From: Nocardiopsis quinghaiensis
GTDB taxonomy: Bacteria > Actinomycetota > Actinomycetes > Streptosporangiales > Streptosporangiaceae
NCBI RefSeq assembly: GCF_008638365.1
Contig: NZ_VWVU01000003.1
Span: forward strand, 62,001-126,000
Direction: 5' to 3'
Length of the DNA stretch: 64,000 nucleotides
The translations under genes and the position numbers were made by a program. Below, piece after piece: positions 8,462-18,121 of this stretch. Every line of letters begins with the position of its first letter. The first letter of the stretch is position 1. The notes under the pieces were generated by a model, which was not told the DNA's origin, did no database searches, and worked only from the letters and a program-made list of their open reading frames with translations.

Positions 8462-9114
8462 ACGACTCCGGCGACACCACTGGACACGGGGGAGCGGAAC
8501 CGCGCAGAGTCCGGTGGACCCTGCGCGCGCACGACCGGGACACCCGGCGGGGACGGCGCCCCGGGGCGCCGTCCCCGCGACGACCGTTCGGACACCACGA
8601 GCACGGGCGAGGAAGCGAGGAGACGGAGATGACCGAACGCGTGGCAGGGCCCAGCCGGAGGAAGGCACCGGAGCGGTCCGGGACCGAGACGGCGGAGGTG
8701 GCCGGGACGGCCGAGGCGGCCGGGACCGGGACGGACACCGGTGCCGCCAGGACGAGTGGGGGCAGGGCCCCGGCGAAGAGGGCCGCGCCGAAACGGGCGT
8801 CCAGGCAGCGGAGCACCGCGGACCGCTCGGGACAACCGTGGCTGCCCCGACCGCGCGGGATGGACCCGGACGAGGTGCGGCAGCGCTGGAGCAGGACGCA
8901 GGGTGGGTTCGTCGACGATCCCCGGCAGTCCGTACACGAGGCGGACGCGCTGGCGGCGGAGGTCGCCGACGCCGTGGTCTCCGCGATCGAGAAGCGCCGT
9001 TCCGCGCTCCGCTCCGCCTGGAGCGACGGCGAGGGCGCCGACACCGAATCGCTCCGACTCACCCTGCGTGACTACCGGTCCTTCGTCCAAGGCCTGATCG
9101 GCGACACCACCTGA
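8458..9114 (+). CDS. Soluble FVDDP-motif protein, paralogue of the preceding gene
   Basis: The GTG at 8458 overlaps the upstream stop (GTGA) and has a strong GGAGGGAGG site. An alternative ATG at 8629, also with a GA-rich site, would give 161 residues. Residues 58-130 are low-complexity Ala/Gly/Arg/Lys (AAPKRASRQRS-like), possibly a disordered or nucleic-acid-binding tail. From residue 144 the WSRTQGGFVDDP domain aligns with the upstream protein, ending LRLTLRDYRSFVQGLIGD. No membrane segment is present. A membrane-bound and a soluble copy of one domain side by side suggest they act together. Function unknown. Confidence 0.7.
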   Translation: MNDSGDTTGHGGAEPRRVRWTLRAHDRDTRRGRRPGAPSPRRPFGHHEHGRGSEETEMTERVAGPSRRKAPERSGTETAEVAGTAEAAGTGTDTGAARTSGGRAPAKRAAPKRASRQRSTADRSGQPWLPRPRGMDPDEVRQRWSRTQGGFVDDPRQSVHEADALAAEVADAVVSAIEKRRSALRSAWSDGEGADTESLRLTLRDYRSFVQGLIGDTT

Positions 9115-9333
9115 CCGAGACCGCCCGGGGACCGGTCGCACGACGCCCCGGACCAGCCCTTCCTGCCTCGGGCAGAACCCTTTCCGAACGCGCCGTCGGG
9201 AACCGGGAGGCACACCGCCCCCTGGCATGGCGCAGCGCACCGTCTTCCGGCGACATGGAACGGGGCGCAGCGGGCATCAAGGTGACCAGGTGTCCGCGCG
9301 CACCGATTTTCCGATGAGCGGAAGGGGGCCGCC
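9115..9333. other. Intergenic region upstream of aconitase
   Basis: No gene is seen. The start at 9334 is preceded by AGCGGAAGGGGG, a good ribosome site. Confidence 0.3.
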
Positions 9334-11286
9334 ATGGGCGACAGCGTCGCGCACAAACTCATCGCCTCCCACCTGGTCTCCGGGGAGATGACACCCGGGA
9401 CCGAGGTCGGGATCAGGGTCGACCAGACCCTCACCCAGGACGCCACCGGCACCCTGGTCATGCAGGAACTGGAGGCGCTCGGCCTGGACCGGGCGCGCAC
9501 CGAGGTCAGCGTCCAGTACGTGGACCACAACCTCCTCCAGGCCGACGAGAAGAACGCCGACGACCACGTCTTCCTCGAGTCGGCGTGCCGCCGCTTCGGT
9601 ATCTGGTACTCCAAACCCGGCAACGGGGTCTCCCACCCCACGCACATGCAGCGCTTCGGGATACCGGGAAAGACGATGGTGGGCTCGGACTCCCACACCT
9701 GCGCGGCCGGATCACTGGGGATGCTCGCGATCGGGGTCGGCGGGTTCGAGGCCGCCACGGCCATCGCCGGCCGGCCGCTCTACGTCCGCATGCCCGAGGT
9801 CTGGGGCGTGCGGCTGACCGGGGAGCTCCCGCCGTGGACCTCCGCCAAGGACGTCATCCTGGAGATGCTGCGCCGCCACGGGGTCAAGGGCGGGGTGAAC
9901 CGCATCATCGAGTACCACGGTCCCGGCCTGGACTCCCTCGGCGCGATGGACCGGCACGTCATCGCGAACATGGGTGCGGAGCTCGGAGCCACCACCACGG
10001 TGTTCCCCTCCGACGGCGCCGTCCGGGAGTTCCTGCGCAAGGAGGGGCGCGAGGAGGACTTCACCGAACTGCTCCCCGACGAGGACGCGCACTACGACGT
10101 GACCGAGGAGATCGATCTGTCGCAGATCGAGCCGCTGATCGCCCGGCCCTCCTCGCCCGGCAACGTCGTCCCGGTGCGCGAGGTCGCCGGGACCGACGTC
10201 GGCCAGGTCGTCATCGGTTCGTCGGCCAACCCGGGGCTGCGCGACTTCGCCGTGGCCGCGGCCATGGTGCGCGGACGCCAGATCGACGCCTCGGTGAGCC
10301 TCGACGTGAACCCGACCTCGCGCCAGATCCTCACCGACCTCACCCGCATGGGCGCGGTCACCGACCTGATCACGGCGGGCGCCCGCATCCACCAGTCCGG
10401 GTGCCTGGGCTGCATCGGTATGGGACAGGCGCCCGCCTCCGGGCAGAACTCCCTGCGCACCTTTCCCCGGAACTTCCCGGGGCGCTCGGGGACGGCCGAG
10501 GACGCCGTGTGGCTGTGCTCGCCGGAGACCGCGGCGGCCTCCGCGCTCACCGGCGCCATCACCGACCCGCGCGACCTGGCCGAGAAGTTCGATATGACCG
10601 TCCCGGACCTGCGCCTGCCCGACCGGCACAGCGTCAACACCCGCATGCTCGCACCGCCGCCCGAACCAGGGGAGGAGCGCGCCGAGCTGGTGAAGGGTCC
10701 CAACATCTCGGCCCTGCCGGACTTCCCGCCGCTACCGGACCGGATCAGCGCCCCGGTCCTGCTGAAGGTCCCCGACGACGTCTCCACCGACGAGATCTCG
10801 CCCGCGGGAGCGGCGGCGCTTCCCTACCGGTCCAACGTGCCCAAGCTCGCCGACTTCACCTTCACCCGCATCGACCGGGACTATCCGCGGCGTGCCCTGG
10901 AGACCGCCGACGACACCGGTCACCTCATCGTCGGCGGGGAGAACTACGGGCAGGGGTCCTCGCGCGAGCACGCCGCCATCACCCCCCGGTACCTGGGCCT
11001 GCGCGCGGTGGTGGCCAAGTCCTTCGCGCGCATCCACTGGCAGAACCTGGCCAACTTCGGCGTCCTGGCCCTGGTGTTCGCCGATCCCGGCGACTACGAC
11101 CGGATCGACGCCGGAGACGTGCTGGTGATGGAGGACCTATTCACCACCCTGCGCGGATCGCGGGAGCTGACCCTGCACAACGAGACCAAGGCCGAGGACT
11201 ACCGGCTGCGGCACGACCTCTCCGAACGCCAGGTCGAGGCCGTCCTGGCGGGCGGGCAGATCCCGCTGCTGGCCCGGGAACTGTGA
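9334..11286 (+). CDS. acn: Aconitate hydratase (short, Aquifex-type aconitase)
   Basis: A 650-residue [4Fe-4S] enzyme that interconverts citrate and isocitrate in the TCA cycle. The large domains carry VGSDSHTCAAGSLGMLAIGVGG and the cluster cysteines in HQSGCLGCIGMGQ. The C-terminal swivel domain has NYGQGSSREHAA and SFARIHWQNLANFGV. At 650 residues it is shorter than the roughly 900-residue AcnA of most actinomycetes and matches the putative Aquifex-type aconitase group, which lies between bacterial aconitases and isopropylmalate isomerase. It may be a second aconitase with citrate or a related hydroxyacid as substrate. The reaction class is secure; its place in the host's TCA cycle is inference. 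Confidence 0.88.
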   Translation: MGDSVAHKLIASHLVSGEMTPGTEVGIRVDQTLTQDATGTLVMQELEALGLDRARTEVSVQYVDHNLLQADEKNADDHVFLESACRRFGIWYSKPGNGVSHPTHMQRFGIPGKTMVGSDSHTCAAGSLGMLAIGVGGFEAATAIAGRPLYVRMPEVWGVRLTGELPPWTSAKDVILEMLRRHGVKGGVNRIIEYHGPGLDSLGAMDRHVIANMGAELGATTTVFPSDGAVREFLRKEGREEDFTELLPDEDAHYDVTEEIDLSQIEPLIARPSSPGNVVPVREVAGTDVGQVVIGSSANPGLRDFAVAAAMVRGRQIDASVSLDVNPTSRQILTDLTRMGAVTDLITAGARIHQSGCLGCIGMGQAPASGQNSLRTFPRNFPGRSGTAEDAVWLCSPETAAASALTGAITDPRDLAEKFDMTVPDLRLPDRHSVNTRMLAPPPEPGEERAELVKGPNISALPDFPPLPDRISAPVLLKVPDDVSTDEISPAGAAALPYRSNVPKLADFTFTRIDRDYPRRALETADDTGHLIVGGENYGQGSSREHAAITPRYLGLRAVVAKSFARIHWQNLANFGVLALVFADPGDYDRIDAGDVLVMEDLFTTLRGSRELTLHNETKAEDYRLRHDLSERQVEAVLAGGQIPLLAREL

Positions 11287-11412
11287 GAGCCCGTCCGTCC
11301 TCCCGTTCCGGCCCGGTCGCGCGGAGACCGCGCGGCCGACTCGTCCGGACCGGGAGGCCGCGTGCGTGGTGAGGGACAACACGACGTGCGTTTCGAAGGG
11401 AAGTGGGACGTG

Positions 11413-12105
11413 ATGGACTTCGTCCTGGTGCACGGCACGGCACAGTCTCCCGAGGGCTGGGACCCACTTCGGGAGTCCCTCGCGCGACGCGCGCACCACA
11501 GCGTGGTGGTGGACCTGCCGACCGAGGAACCGGAGCTCACGGTCGGGGACTACACGCGATCGGCGGCCGACCAGGTCGACGGGCGGGTGCGTCACCCGGT
11601 CGTCGTGGCGCACTCCGGCTCGGGCGTGCTGCTCCCGGCGATCGCCGATGCCGTCGGGGCGGCGGCCATGGTGTGGCTGGCCGCCTACGTCCCCGACTTC
11701 GTCGGTGGCAGGAGTCTGATCGAGGAGATCCAGGACGACCCCACGGCCCTGTTCGACCCGGACTGGATCGGCGTCAATCCCGTCGCCGACCACCGGGCCG
11801 CGCGCAGGTTCCTGTTCCACGACTGCCCGGACCGGACCCAGGAGTGGGCGCTGGGGACCCTGCGCGAGTTCGCGCCCGCGGCGGTGTACGGCCACGGTCC
11901 CGTGCCCGAGCGGCCCGGAGTCGAGTCGACCTTCGTCCTGCCGACCGCCGACCGCACGCTGCGTCCCGACTGGATGCGCCAGGCCGCCGTGCGGCGTCTG
12001 GGCGTCCGACCGAGGGAGGTCGACGCCGGGCACTGTCCCCACGTCTGCCGGCCTGAGGCGACGGCCGACATCCTCCACGGCCTCCGGCCCGGCGCGCCGG
12101 CCTGA
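11413..12105 (+). CDS. Alpha/beta-hydrolase family protein
   Basis: A 230-residue protein beginning MDFVLVHGTAQSPEGWDPL, a typical first strand with the oxyanion HG. It has VVVAHSGSGVLLPA as the nucleophile elbow (H-S-G-S-G, Ser nucleophile) and VDAGHCPHVCRPEATADIL as the catalytic His region. These place it with small cytoplasmic esterases and hydrolases of the salicylate-esterase/hydroxynitrile-lyase-like type. The ATG at 11413 follows GAAGGGAAGTGGG; a GTG three bases upstream is possible. The substrate is unknown and no neighbour suggests one. Confidence 0.78.
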   Translation: MDFVLVHGTAQSPEGWDPLRESLARRAHHSVVVDLPTEEPELTVGDYTRSAADQVDGRVRHPVVVAHSGSGVLLPAIADAVGAAAMVWLAAYVPDFVGGRSLIEEIQDDPTALFDPDWIGVNPVADHRAARRFLFHDCPDRTQEWALGTLREFAPAAVYGHGPVPERPGVESTFVLPTADRTLRPDWMRQAAVRRLGVRPREVDAGHCPHVCRPEATADILHGLRPGAPA

Positions 12106-12563
12106 GACCGCGGTCGGCCCCGGGGCCGGGAGCCAAGGTGCGCGTGTGCGCCCCGTCGAAGGGGTGGGGGAGACCGGGAGCACGGTTTCGTGTGACGCCC
12201 GGAATATCCGACCCCACCCGCTCGTTGGAGGCGGTACAGGCCAGTGCGGTCGTAAGTGTCCCCGGGCGCCACACAGAGCCTTCGCGGAATACCGCGCCCC
12301 ACGGGGCGGTCGGGAGCCGCGTTGTGCGATCCGCCGAGAGGTGACCGCCGCACCGGTCTGGCTTCTTCCGGCCCCGTCGAGCACCAGCTCGGCGGGGCCG
12401 TTTCGTATCCCGGGACCGGTACGCCCCCGGCCTTTTCGGACCGGAGGGGGATTGAGACGGCCACCACGCCGGGTATACGGCCGGTAACCCTTTTCCGGCC
12501 GGAGGTGTGGATGGGCGTCGGACATGTCCCAGAGCTCGCCATGGACCCGGCCGGTGAGACCGC
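12106..12563. other. Intergenic region with a terminator-like hairpin at 12369-12400
   Basis: No frame here is convincing. CGGCCCCG (12369-12376) pairs with CGGGGCCG (12393-12400), with an inner CGAG/CTCG pairing, followed by TTTCG. It is a plausible terminator for transcription reaching past the hydrolase. The rest holds nothing I recognise as a riboswitch. Confidence 0.4.
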
Positions 12564-13741
12564 ATGATCGTCATCGGACTGTCCTCGGGCACCTCGGCCG
12601 ACGGGATCGACGTCGCCGCCGCGCGCATCGATGCGGACGGGGAACTCGTGCGCCTGGTTCCGCTGGGGCACCGCACCGTGCCCTACTCGGCGGACCTGCG
12701 TGCGGAGATCCGCGGCTCCCTCCCCCCGGCGTCGACGACGCTGGAGAGCGTGTGCCGGATCGACACCCGTATCGGCCGGGAGTTCGCCGGGGCGGCACGG
12801 CGCGGGATCGACGAGTGCGCCGGGGGACGGGCCGACCTGGTCGCCTCGCACGGCCAGACCCTGTTCCACTGGGTCACCGGCGTCACGGTGAACGGAACCC
12901 TGCAACTCGGCCAGCCCGCGTGGATCGCCGAGGCCACCGGCCTGCCCGTGGTGTCGGACCTGAGGGTGGCCGACGTGGCCGCGGGCGGCCAGGGAGCGCC
13001 CCTGGCCGCACTGCTGGACACCCTCCTGCTCGGCGGGCGCGCCGACCCGGTCGCCGCCCTGAACCTCGGCGGCATCGCCAACACCACGGTCCTCCGGGAC
13101 GGGGTCCCTCCCGAGGCCTTCGACACCGGCCCGGGCAACGCCCTGCTCGACGCCGCGGCGCGCCGGGTGACCGGCGGCCGGGCGGACTTCGACGCGGACG
13201 GGGCACTCGCCCGCTCCGGCCGCCCCGACCCCGTCCTGCTGGAGCACCTGCTCGCCGAGCCGTACTACCGCCTGCCCCCGCCCAAGTCCACCGGGGTGGA
13301 GCTTTTCGGTCCCGGTTACCTCGACGCGGCACTACGGCACGCCGGCGCACCGAGTGACGGGGACCTGTTGGCCACCCTGGTGGAGCTCACCGCCGCCACC
13401 GTCGCGGAGGCGCTGCGGCCCCACGGCGTGACCGAGGTACTCGCCTCGGGGGCGGCGTCCGGAACCCGGCCCTGATGGAGCGGCTCGCCGCCCGGCTCCG
13501 TCCCGCGCGGCTCGGTTCGTCCGACGCCCTCGGGCTGGACAGTGACGCGAAGGAGGCCTACCTGTTCGCGCTGATCGGTTTCCTCACCTGGCACGGGATC
13601 CCCGGGTCCGTGCCGGCCTGCACCGGTGCCCGCCGGGCACCGGTGGCGGGACGCATCACCCCGGGCGCCGGGCCGCTCCGGCTCCCCGAACCGGCGGCCG
13701 CCGTCCCCCAGCGCCTGCGCGTCGAGGCGCGCGGCCTGTGA
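12564..13741 (+). pseudogene. anmK: Anhydro-N-acetylmuramic acid kinase with a -1 frameshift at 13448-13452
   Basis: The first frame (12564-13475) starts MIVIGLSSGTSADGIDVAAA, the AnmK nucleotide-binding motif, and contains SHGQTLFHW, LNLGGIANTT and FDTGPGNALLDA. It breaks in a run of five G at 13448-13452. With a sixth G the protein reads on as SGGGVRNPALMERLAARL and continues to 13741 with DAKEAYLFALIGFLTWHG, giving about 392 residues, the normal AnmK length. The enzyme opens and phosphorylates 1,6-anhydro-MurNAc to MurNAc-6-phosphate in cell-wall recycling. The single missing base is either a recent mutation or a homopolymer error. The gene ends 45 bases before the symporter gene. Confidence 0.85.
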
Positions 13742-13786
13742 ACGACCTGCCCCCGTCCCCGTACCCCCACTTCCGAAGGGCCCGCA

Positions 13787-15292
13787 GTGCAATCCATCGA
13801 CCTCCTGGTCATCGTGGTGTACCTGCTGTGTTCGGCGTGGCTCGGCCTGCGGCTGTCCGGCCGACAGCGTGACACGAAGGACTACTTCATCGGCAGCCGG
13901 CAGCTGCCCTGGTGGGCGGTGTGCCTCTCGGTGGTGGCCACCGAGACCAGCGCCCTGACCGTGATCAGCGTCCCCGGCGTGGCCTATCTGGGCGACGTCA
14001 CGTTCCTGCAGGTGGCGGTCGGCTACCTGGTCGGGCGGGTGGTCGTCGCCTTCGTGCTGCTGCCCCGCTACTACCGGGGGGAGATGACCACGGCCTACGC
14101 CTACCTCGGCACGCGCTTCGGCCGCGGCATGCAGGGCACGGCCTCGGTCGCGTTCCTGTTCACCCGGCTGCTCGCCGACGGGGTACGGCTGTTCGCGGCC
14201 GCCATCCCGATGAAGATCGTCCTGGACTCCTACGGGCTGGAGCTGTCCTACTTCGCGATCATCGCGCTGCTCGGAGCCGTCACGGTCCTCTACACCCTCA
14301 TCGGCGGGATCAGGGCCGTGGTCTGGGTCGACGTGCTGCAGATGGGGCTGTACACGGTCGGCGGCGTCGCCGCGCTGGTCGTCATCACGGGCAGCCTCGA
14401 CGTGAACTTCCTCGCGGTCGCGGCCGACGCGGGCAAGACCCGGTTCCTCGACTTCACGTCGAACCCGGTCTCGGCGCCGTACGCGACGATCACCGCGGTG
14501 CTGGGCGGCGCGCTGCTGTCCACCGCCTCCCACGGCGCCGACCAGATCATCGTGCAGCGGCTCCTGGGCTGCCGCAGTCTGCGCGACGCCCAGAAGGCGG
14601 TGATCGGCAGCGCCGTCGTGGTGTTCTGCCAGTTCGCCCTGTTCCTCACCGTGGGCCTCGCCCTGTACTCCTACTTCGAGGGCGCCCCGGTCGACCGGCT
14701 CGGTCTCGCCAACTCCGACGAGCTCTTCCCGACGTTCGTCGTCGAGGGGCTGCCCGCCGGCCTTTCGGGCCTGCTGCTGGCCGGGATCATGGCCTCGGCG
14801 ATGAGCACCCTTTCGTCGTCGCTGTCGGCGCTGTCGTCCTCGACCATGGCGGACCTGTACGAGCGGTTCTCCCGCCGGACGCTCACCGGCCCCCAGGGGC
14901 TGCGGCTCGGCCGTCTGTTCACCCTCGGCTGGGGGCTGGTGTTCGTCGGAGCGGCGGCGATGTTCACCGGTACCGACAACCCCGTCGTCGAGCTGGGCCT
15001 GTCCGTGGCGAGTCTGACCTACGGCGGCCTGCTCGGTGCGTTCTTCCTGGGGCTGTGGGTCCGCAGGGCGCACCAGACCGACGCCGTGATCTCCTTCGGC
15101 GTCGCCGTGGCGACCATGGTCTGGCTGTTCCTCTTCGAACCGGAGCTCGTCGGTTTCACCTGGTACACGGCTATCGGCACGTCCATCGTGCTCGTGCTGG
15201 GTTACCTGCTCTCGCTCCGGCACCGCGGCGAGGCGCCCGGGGCCCGTTCCGGCGGCGTGTCCGCGCCGGCCCCCGAGGAGGAGCGGCCCTGA
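13787..15292 (+). CDS. Sodium:solute symporter family permease
   Basis: A 501-residue protein with about 13 hydrophobic helices and SSS-family features: KDYFIGSRQLPWW, TRFGRGMQ, and the LeuT-fold core with TLIGGIRAVVWVDVLQM and GIMASAMSTLSSSLSALSSS (the conserved Ser-rich Na+-site helix). The start is GTG at 13787 behind CCGAAGGG. It directly follows anmK on the same strand and similar pairs occur in other bacteria, so the substrate may be an amino sugar or wall-derived muropeptide sugar; that is inference. Family members also move proline, sialic acid, glucose or pantothenate. Confidence 0.85.
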   Translation: MQSIDLLVIVVYLLCSAWLGLRLSGRQRDTKDYFIGSRQLPWWAVCLSVVATETSALTVISVPGVAYLGDVTFLQVAVGYLVGRVVVAFVLLPRYYRGEMTTAYAYLGTRFGRGMQGTASVAFLFTRLLADGVRLFAAAIPMKIVLDSYGLELSYFAIIALLGAVTVLYTLIGGIRAVVWVDVLQMGLYTVGGVAALVVITGSLDVNFLAVAADAGKTRFLDFTSNPVSAPYATITAVLGGALLSTASHGADQIIVQRLLGCRSLRDAQKAVIGSAVVVFCQFALFLTVGLALYSYFEGAPVDRLGLANSDELFPTFVVEGLPAGLSGLLLAGIMASAMSTLSSSLSALSSSTMADLYERFSRRTLTGPQGLRLGRLFTLGWGLVFVGAAAMFTGTDNPVVELGLSVASLTYGGLLGAFFLGLWVRRAHQTDAVISFGVAVATMVWLFLFEPELVGFTWYTAIGTSIVLVLGYLLSLRHRGEAPGARSGGVSAPAPEEERP

Positions 15293-15485
15293 CACCGGAC
15301 GCCGATCACTTCCCGGTGGGCCGGGTGCTCGCCCAGGGCGGCCCCGGCCCACCTCGCCGCGCCCCGGACTCCGCCGCAGCGCGGAACTCCTCCGGTGCAT
15401 GGGCGCGCTACGGTTGCGCAACCGGTGGTCGTCGACGGACAGGCGACCCCGACGTTGGACGGACTTGAGAAGAAGGGGTGCCGCG

Positions 15486-15893
15486 ATGCCCGGGGCGCAG
15501 CACATGCAGATCGGTGAGGTCGCCGAACGGACCGGCCTGTCCCTGCGCACGATCCGCTACTACGGAGAGGTCGGCCTGGTCGAGCCCTCGGCGCGCTCCC
15601 GCGGCGGTTTCCGGCTCTACACCGAGGCGGACGTGGAACGTCTGAACCTCATCAAGCGGATGAAGCCGTTGGAGTTCAGCCTGGAGGAGACCCGCGAACT
15701 GCTGGAGGCCATCGACCGGCTGAACGCGTCGGAGACCGGCCGGGAGGAGCGGGAGGCCCTGACCGAGAGGCTCGACGCCTTCGAGTCGGCCATCGTCGTC
15801 CGCTGCCGGACCCTGCGCAAACAGCTGGCGATGGCCGAGGAGTTCGCCGAGAGGCTGCGCGAGCAGCGGGCCCGGAACAACGCCACCTCCTGA
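15486..15893 (+). CDS. MerR-family transcriptional regulator
   Basis: A 135-residue protein with an N-terminal MerR winged helix (MQIGEVAERTGLSLRTIRYYGEVGLVEPSARSRGG, here broken by the limit of description) from about residue 7, followed by YTEADVERLNLIKRMK and a long C-terminal dimerisation coiled coil. No cysteine cluster for metal sensing is present. The ATG at 15486 follows AGAAGAAGGGG; the ATG at 15504 would give MQIGEV directly. Its target may be the divergent or downstream transport genes, but no spaced palindrome between -35 and -10 elements was identified. Confidence 0.82.
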   Translation: MPGAQHMQIGEVAERTGLSLRTIRYYGEVGLVEPSARSRGGFRLYTEADVERLNLIKRMKPLEFSLEETRELLEAIDRLNASETGREEREALTERLDAFESAIVVRCRTLRKQLAMAEEFAERLREQRARNNATS

Positions 15894-16396
15894 GGGCGTT
15901 CCCCGGTAGCGGTGGTCGAGGCCGTGCGGCGTCTCCCCGGACCGGGGGACCGGGAGCGCCCCGCCTGCCAGAACGCCCTGTTTGGTAACAGGTGTGAACG
16001 TCCCGGGATCCCACCCAAAAAGTCACTTTGGGTTATCGGGGCGGGAATGCGTCTGTCGGCTGAACTATCGGTTTCAGCAGGAAAAACCAGTGAAGAGCCC
16101 CTCCTGTGACAGTTGTCTCAGGCACTCTGCGTGACTCGAACCCTCACGTAACAGTACGGTTGGACCAGGTCGATTCCCCGCGACGGTCGTGGAATCACCG
16201 CCTTCTTCCCGGCTGGTTCTGACGGACACGGCCGGGCACGCGGCGACGGAGCCGCGTCCGGGGCACCACACGTGCCGCACCGGATCCCAGGCGCCTGAGC
16301 GCATCCGACTCCCCGGGTTCGGAGCGCGCTCGCCCGCGCCGTCGCCAGTATCCGCCCCGAACACCGCGGTCCTTGACGTGGGCTGCCCGAAACCTG
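15894..16396. other. Intergenic region upstream of SulP gene
   Basis: No gene is seen. Small hairpins such as CCCAAA/TTTGGG near 16014-16033 and an AT-richer stretch near 16060-16160 may carry the promoter. Confidence 0.3.
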
Positions 16397-17896
16397 ATGG
16401 GTTCCATGAATCTGCCTGTGAAGACCCCCCGGCTCCTGAGGTCCAGGATCCCCAAGGCCGCGCAGCTGCGCGCCGACGTGCTGGCCGGGCTGGTCGTGGC
16501 CCTGGCCCTGATCCCCGAGGCCATCGCGTTCTCCCTCATCGCCGGGGTCGACCCCCGGGTGGGGCTGTACGCCTCCTTCGTCATGGCCGTCTCCATCGCC
16601 TTCCTGGGCGGGCGCCCGGCGATGATCTCCGCGGCCACCGGAGCGATGGCGCTGGTCGTGGCGCCGCTCTCGATCGAGTACGGCGTCGACTACCTCATCG
16701 CCGCCACCATCCTCGCGGGCCTGATCCAGGTGGGTCTGGGCCTGGCCGGGGTGGCCAAGCTGATGCGGTTCGTGCCGCCCAGCGTGATGACCGGGTTCAT
16801 CAACGCCCTGGCCATCCTCATCTTCCTGGCCCAGCTGCCCCACCTGGCCGGGGCCGGGGTGCCGATCTACGCCATGGTCGCGATCGGGCTGGCCATCATC
16901 TTCGGCCTGCCGAAGCTGACCAAGCTGGTCCCCGCGCCGCTGGTGGCCATCGTGGTGCTGACCGTGGCCGCGATCGCGATGGGCGTCAACGCCCGCACGG
17001 TGGGCGACATGGGCGAGCTGCCCGACGCCTTCCCGGTCCCGCTGATCCCGAACGTGCCCTTCACCCTGGACACCCTGACCCTGATCGCCCCCTACGCGCT
17101 GACGTTGGCGCTGGTGGGGCTGATGGAGTCGCTGATGACCGCCAAGGTCGTCGACGACCAGACCGAGACCTCCTCCAACCACGCCCGTGAGGCGCGCGGC
17201 CAGGGCATCGCCAACGTGATCGTGGGGTTCTTCGGCGGGATGGCCTCGTGCGCGATGATCGGCCAGACGATGATCAACGTCAAGTCCGGCGCCCGCACCC
17301 GCGTCTCCACGTTCCTGGCCGGGGTGTTCCTGCTGGTGCTGTGCGTGGGCCTGGGCGACATCGTGGGGATGATCCCGATCGCCGCGCTGGTCGCGGTGAT
17401 GTTCTTCGTGGCGATCGTGACCTTCGACTGGCACAGCGTCGCCCCGGCCACCGTGCGGCGGATGCCCTGGACCGAGACCCTGGTCATGGTCGTGACCGTG
17501 GCGGTGGTGGTCTGGACGCACAACCTGGCGCTGGGGGTGATCGTGGGCGTGGTCGTGTCGATGGTGCTCTTCGCCCGCAAGGCCGCGGTGCACGCCGGTC
17601 TGACCAGCGTGCTCGACCCCGAGGGCGGTACCCGGGTGTACTCGGTCAACGGTGAGCTGTTCTTCGCCTCCACCGGTGAGCTGGTGGGCCGTTTCGACTA
17701 CGCCGAGCAGGGCCTGGACAGGGTCGTGGTGGACATGTCCAACGCCCATGTGTGGGACTCCTCGGCGGTGGCCGCGCTGGACCAGGTCACCGAGCACTTC
17801 CGCAGGCATGGTGTGCAGGTGCAGATCACCGGGCTCAACGAGCCCAGCGCGCATCTGCACCAGGAGCTGTCGGGCACCCTGACCGGCGGACACTGA
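16397..17896 (+). CDS. SulP-family anion permease with C-terminal STAS domain
   Basis: About 499 residues. The N-terminal part has roughly ten to twelve membrane helices with the SulP signature region (DVLAGLVVALALIPEAIAFSLIAGVDPRVGLYASF, given here only by its position at about residues 25-60) and later VGLMESLMTAKVVDDQTE. From about residue 400 a cytoplasmic STAS domain follows (YSVNGELFFAS, VVVDMSNAHVWDSSAVAAL). Members exchange or import sulfate, bicarbonate or other anions; the substrate is not predictable here. Candidate starts are TTG 16373, ATG 16397 and ATG 16406, none with a strong ribosome site; 16397 was kept. No carbonic anhydrase is adjacent. Confidence 0.85.
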   Translation: MGSMNLPVKTPRLLRSRIPKAAQLRADVLAGLVVALALIPEAIAFSLIAGVDPRVGLYASFVMAVSIAFLGGRPAMISAATGAMALVVAPLSIEYGVDYLIAATILAGLIQVGLGLAGVAKLMRFVPPSVMTGFINALAILIFLAQLPHLAGAGVPIYAMVAIGLAIIFGLPKLTKLVPAPLVAIVVLTVAAIAMGVNARTVGDMGELPDAFPVPLIPNVPFTLDTLTLIAPYALTLALVGLMESLMTAKVVDDQTETSSNHAREARGQGIANVIVGFFGGMASCAMIGQTMINVKSGARTRVSTFLAGVFLLVLCVGLGDIVGMIPIAALVAVMFFVAIVTFDWHSVAPATVRRMPWTETLVMVVTVAVVVWTHNLALGVIVGVVVSMVLFARKAAVHAGLTSVLDPEGGTRVYSVNGELFFASTGELVGRFDYAEQGLDRVVVDMSNAHVWDSSAVAALDQVTEHFRRHGVQVQITGLNEPSAHLHQELSGTLTGGH

Positions 17897-17923
17897 CCCC
17901 GCGAAGCCCGTGACAGCGAGAGG

Positions 17924-17951
17924 GCGGCCCGCCGGAACTCCGGCGGGCCGC
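17924..17951 (+). terminator. Terminator after SulP
   Basis: A 13-base arm starting GCGGCCCGCCGGA is perfectly complementary to the arm at 17939-17951 across two bases, so it folds as a roughly 11- to 12-bp stem. It begins 28 bases after the stop. Confidence 0.6.
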
Positions 17952-18121
17952 GCCGTGTCCTCCGCGACCGCACGCGGAGTTCCGCCCGGGAACCGGTGCG
18001 GCGTGTACGGGGAGCCACGGACGCCCCTGGCCGGCGTTAGGGTGAGCGAGGGCCCTCAGGCCCTGAACGACGTGTACGACCATGGTCAGCGCGTCCTGAG
18101 CGAACCGACCAGGGAGCACGA

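Noticed and set aside
12106-12563. Possible riboswitch upstream of anmK
   Set aside because: Only a GC-rich terminator-like hairpin can be supported; I could not find the conserved core of any riboswitch class.
13316-15550. A 744-codon minus-strand open frame
   Set aside because: It is antisense to anmK and the sodium symporter with matching wobble positions, and reads as His/Gln/Gly/Arg-rich low complexity without domains. A shadow frame of high-GC genes.
16150-16210. tRNA-like GGTCGATTCC (T-arm resemblance)
   Set aside because: No acceptor stem or anticodon arm can be folded around it.
16118-17893. A 591-codon minus-strand frame over SulP
   Set aside because: Low-complexity His/Gly/Gln repeats arising from antisense of membrane codons.
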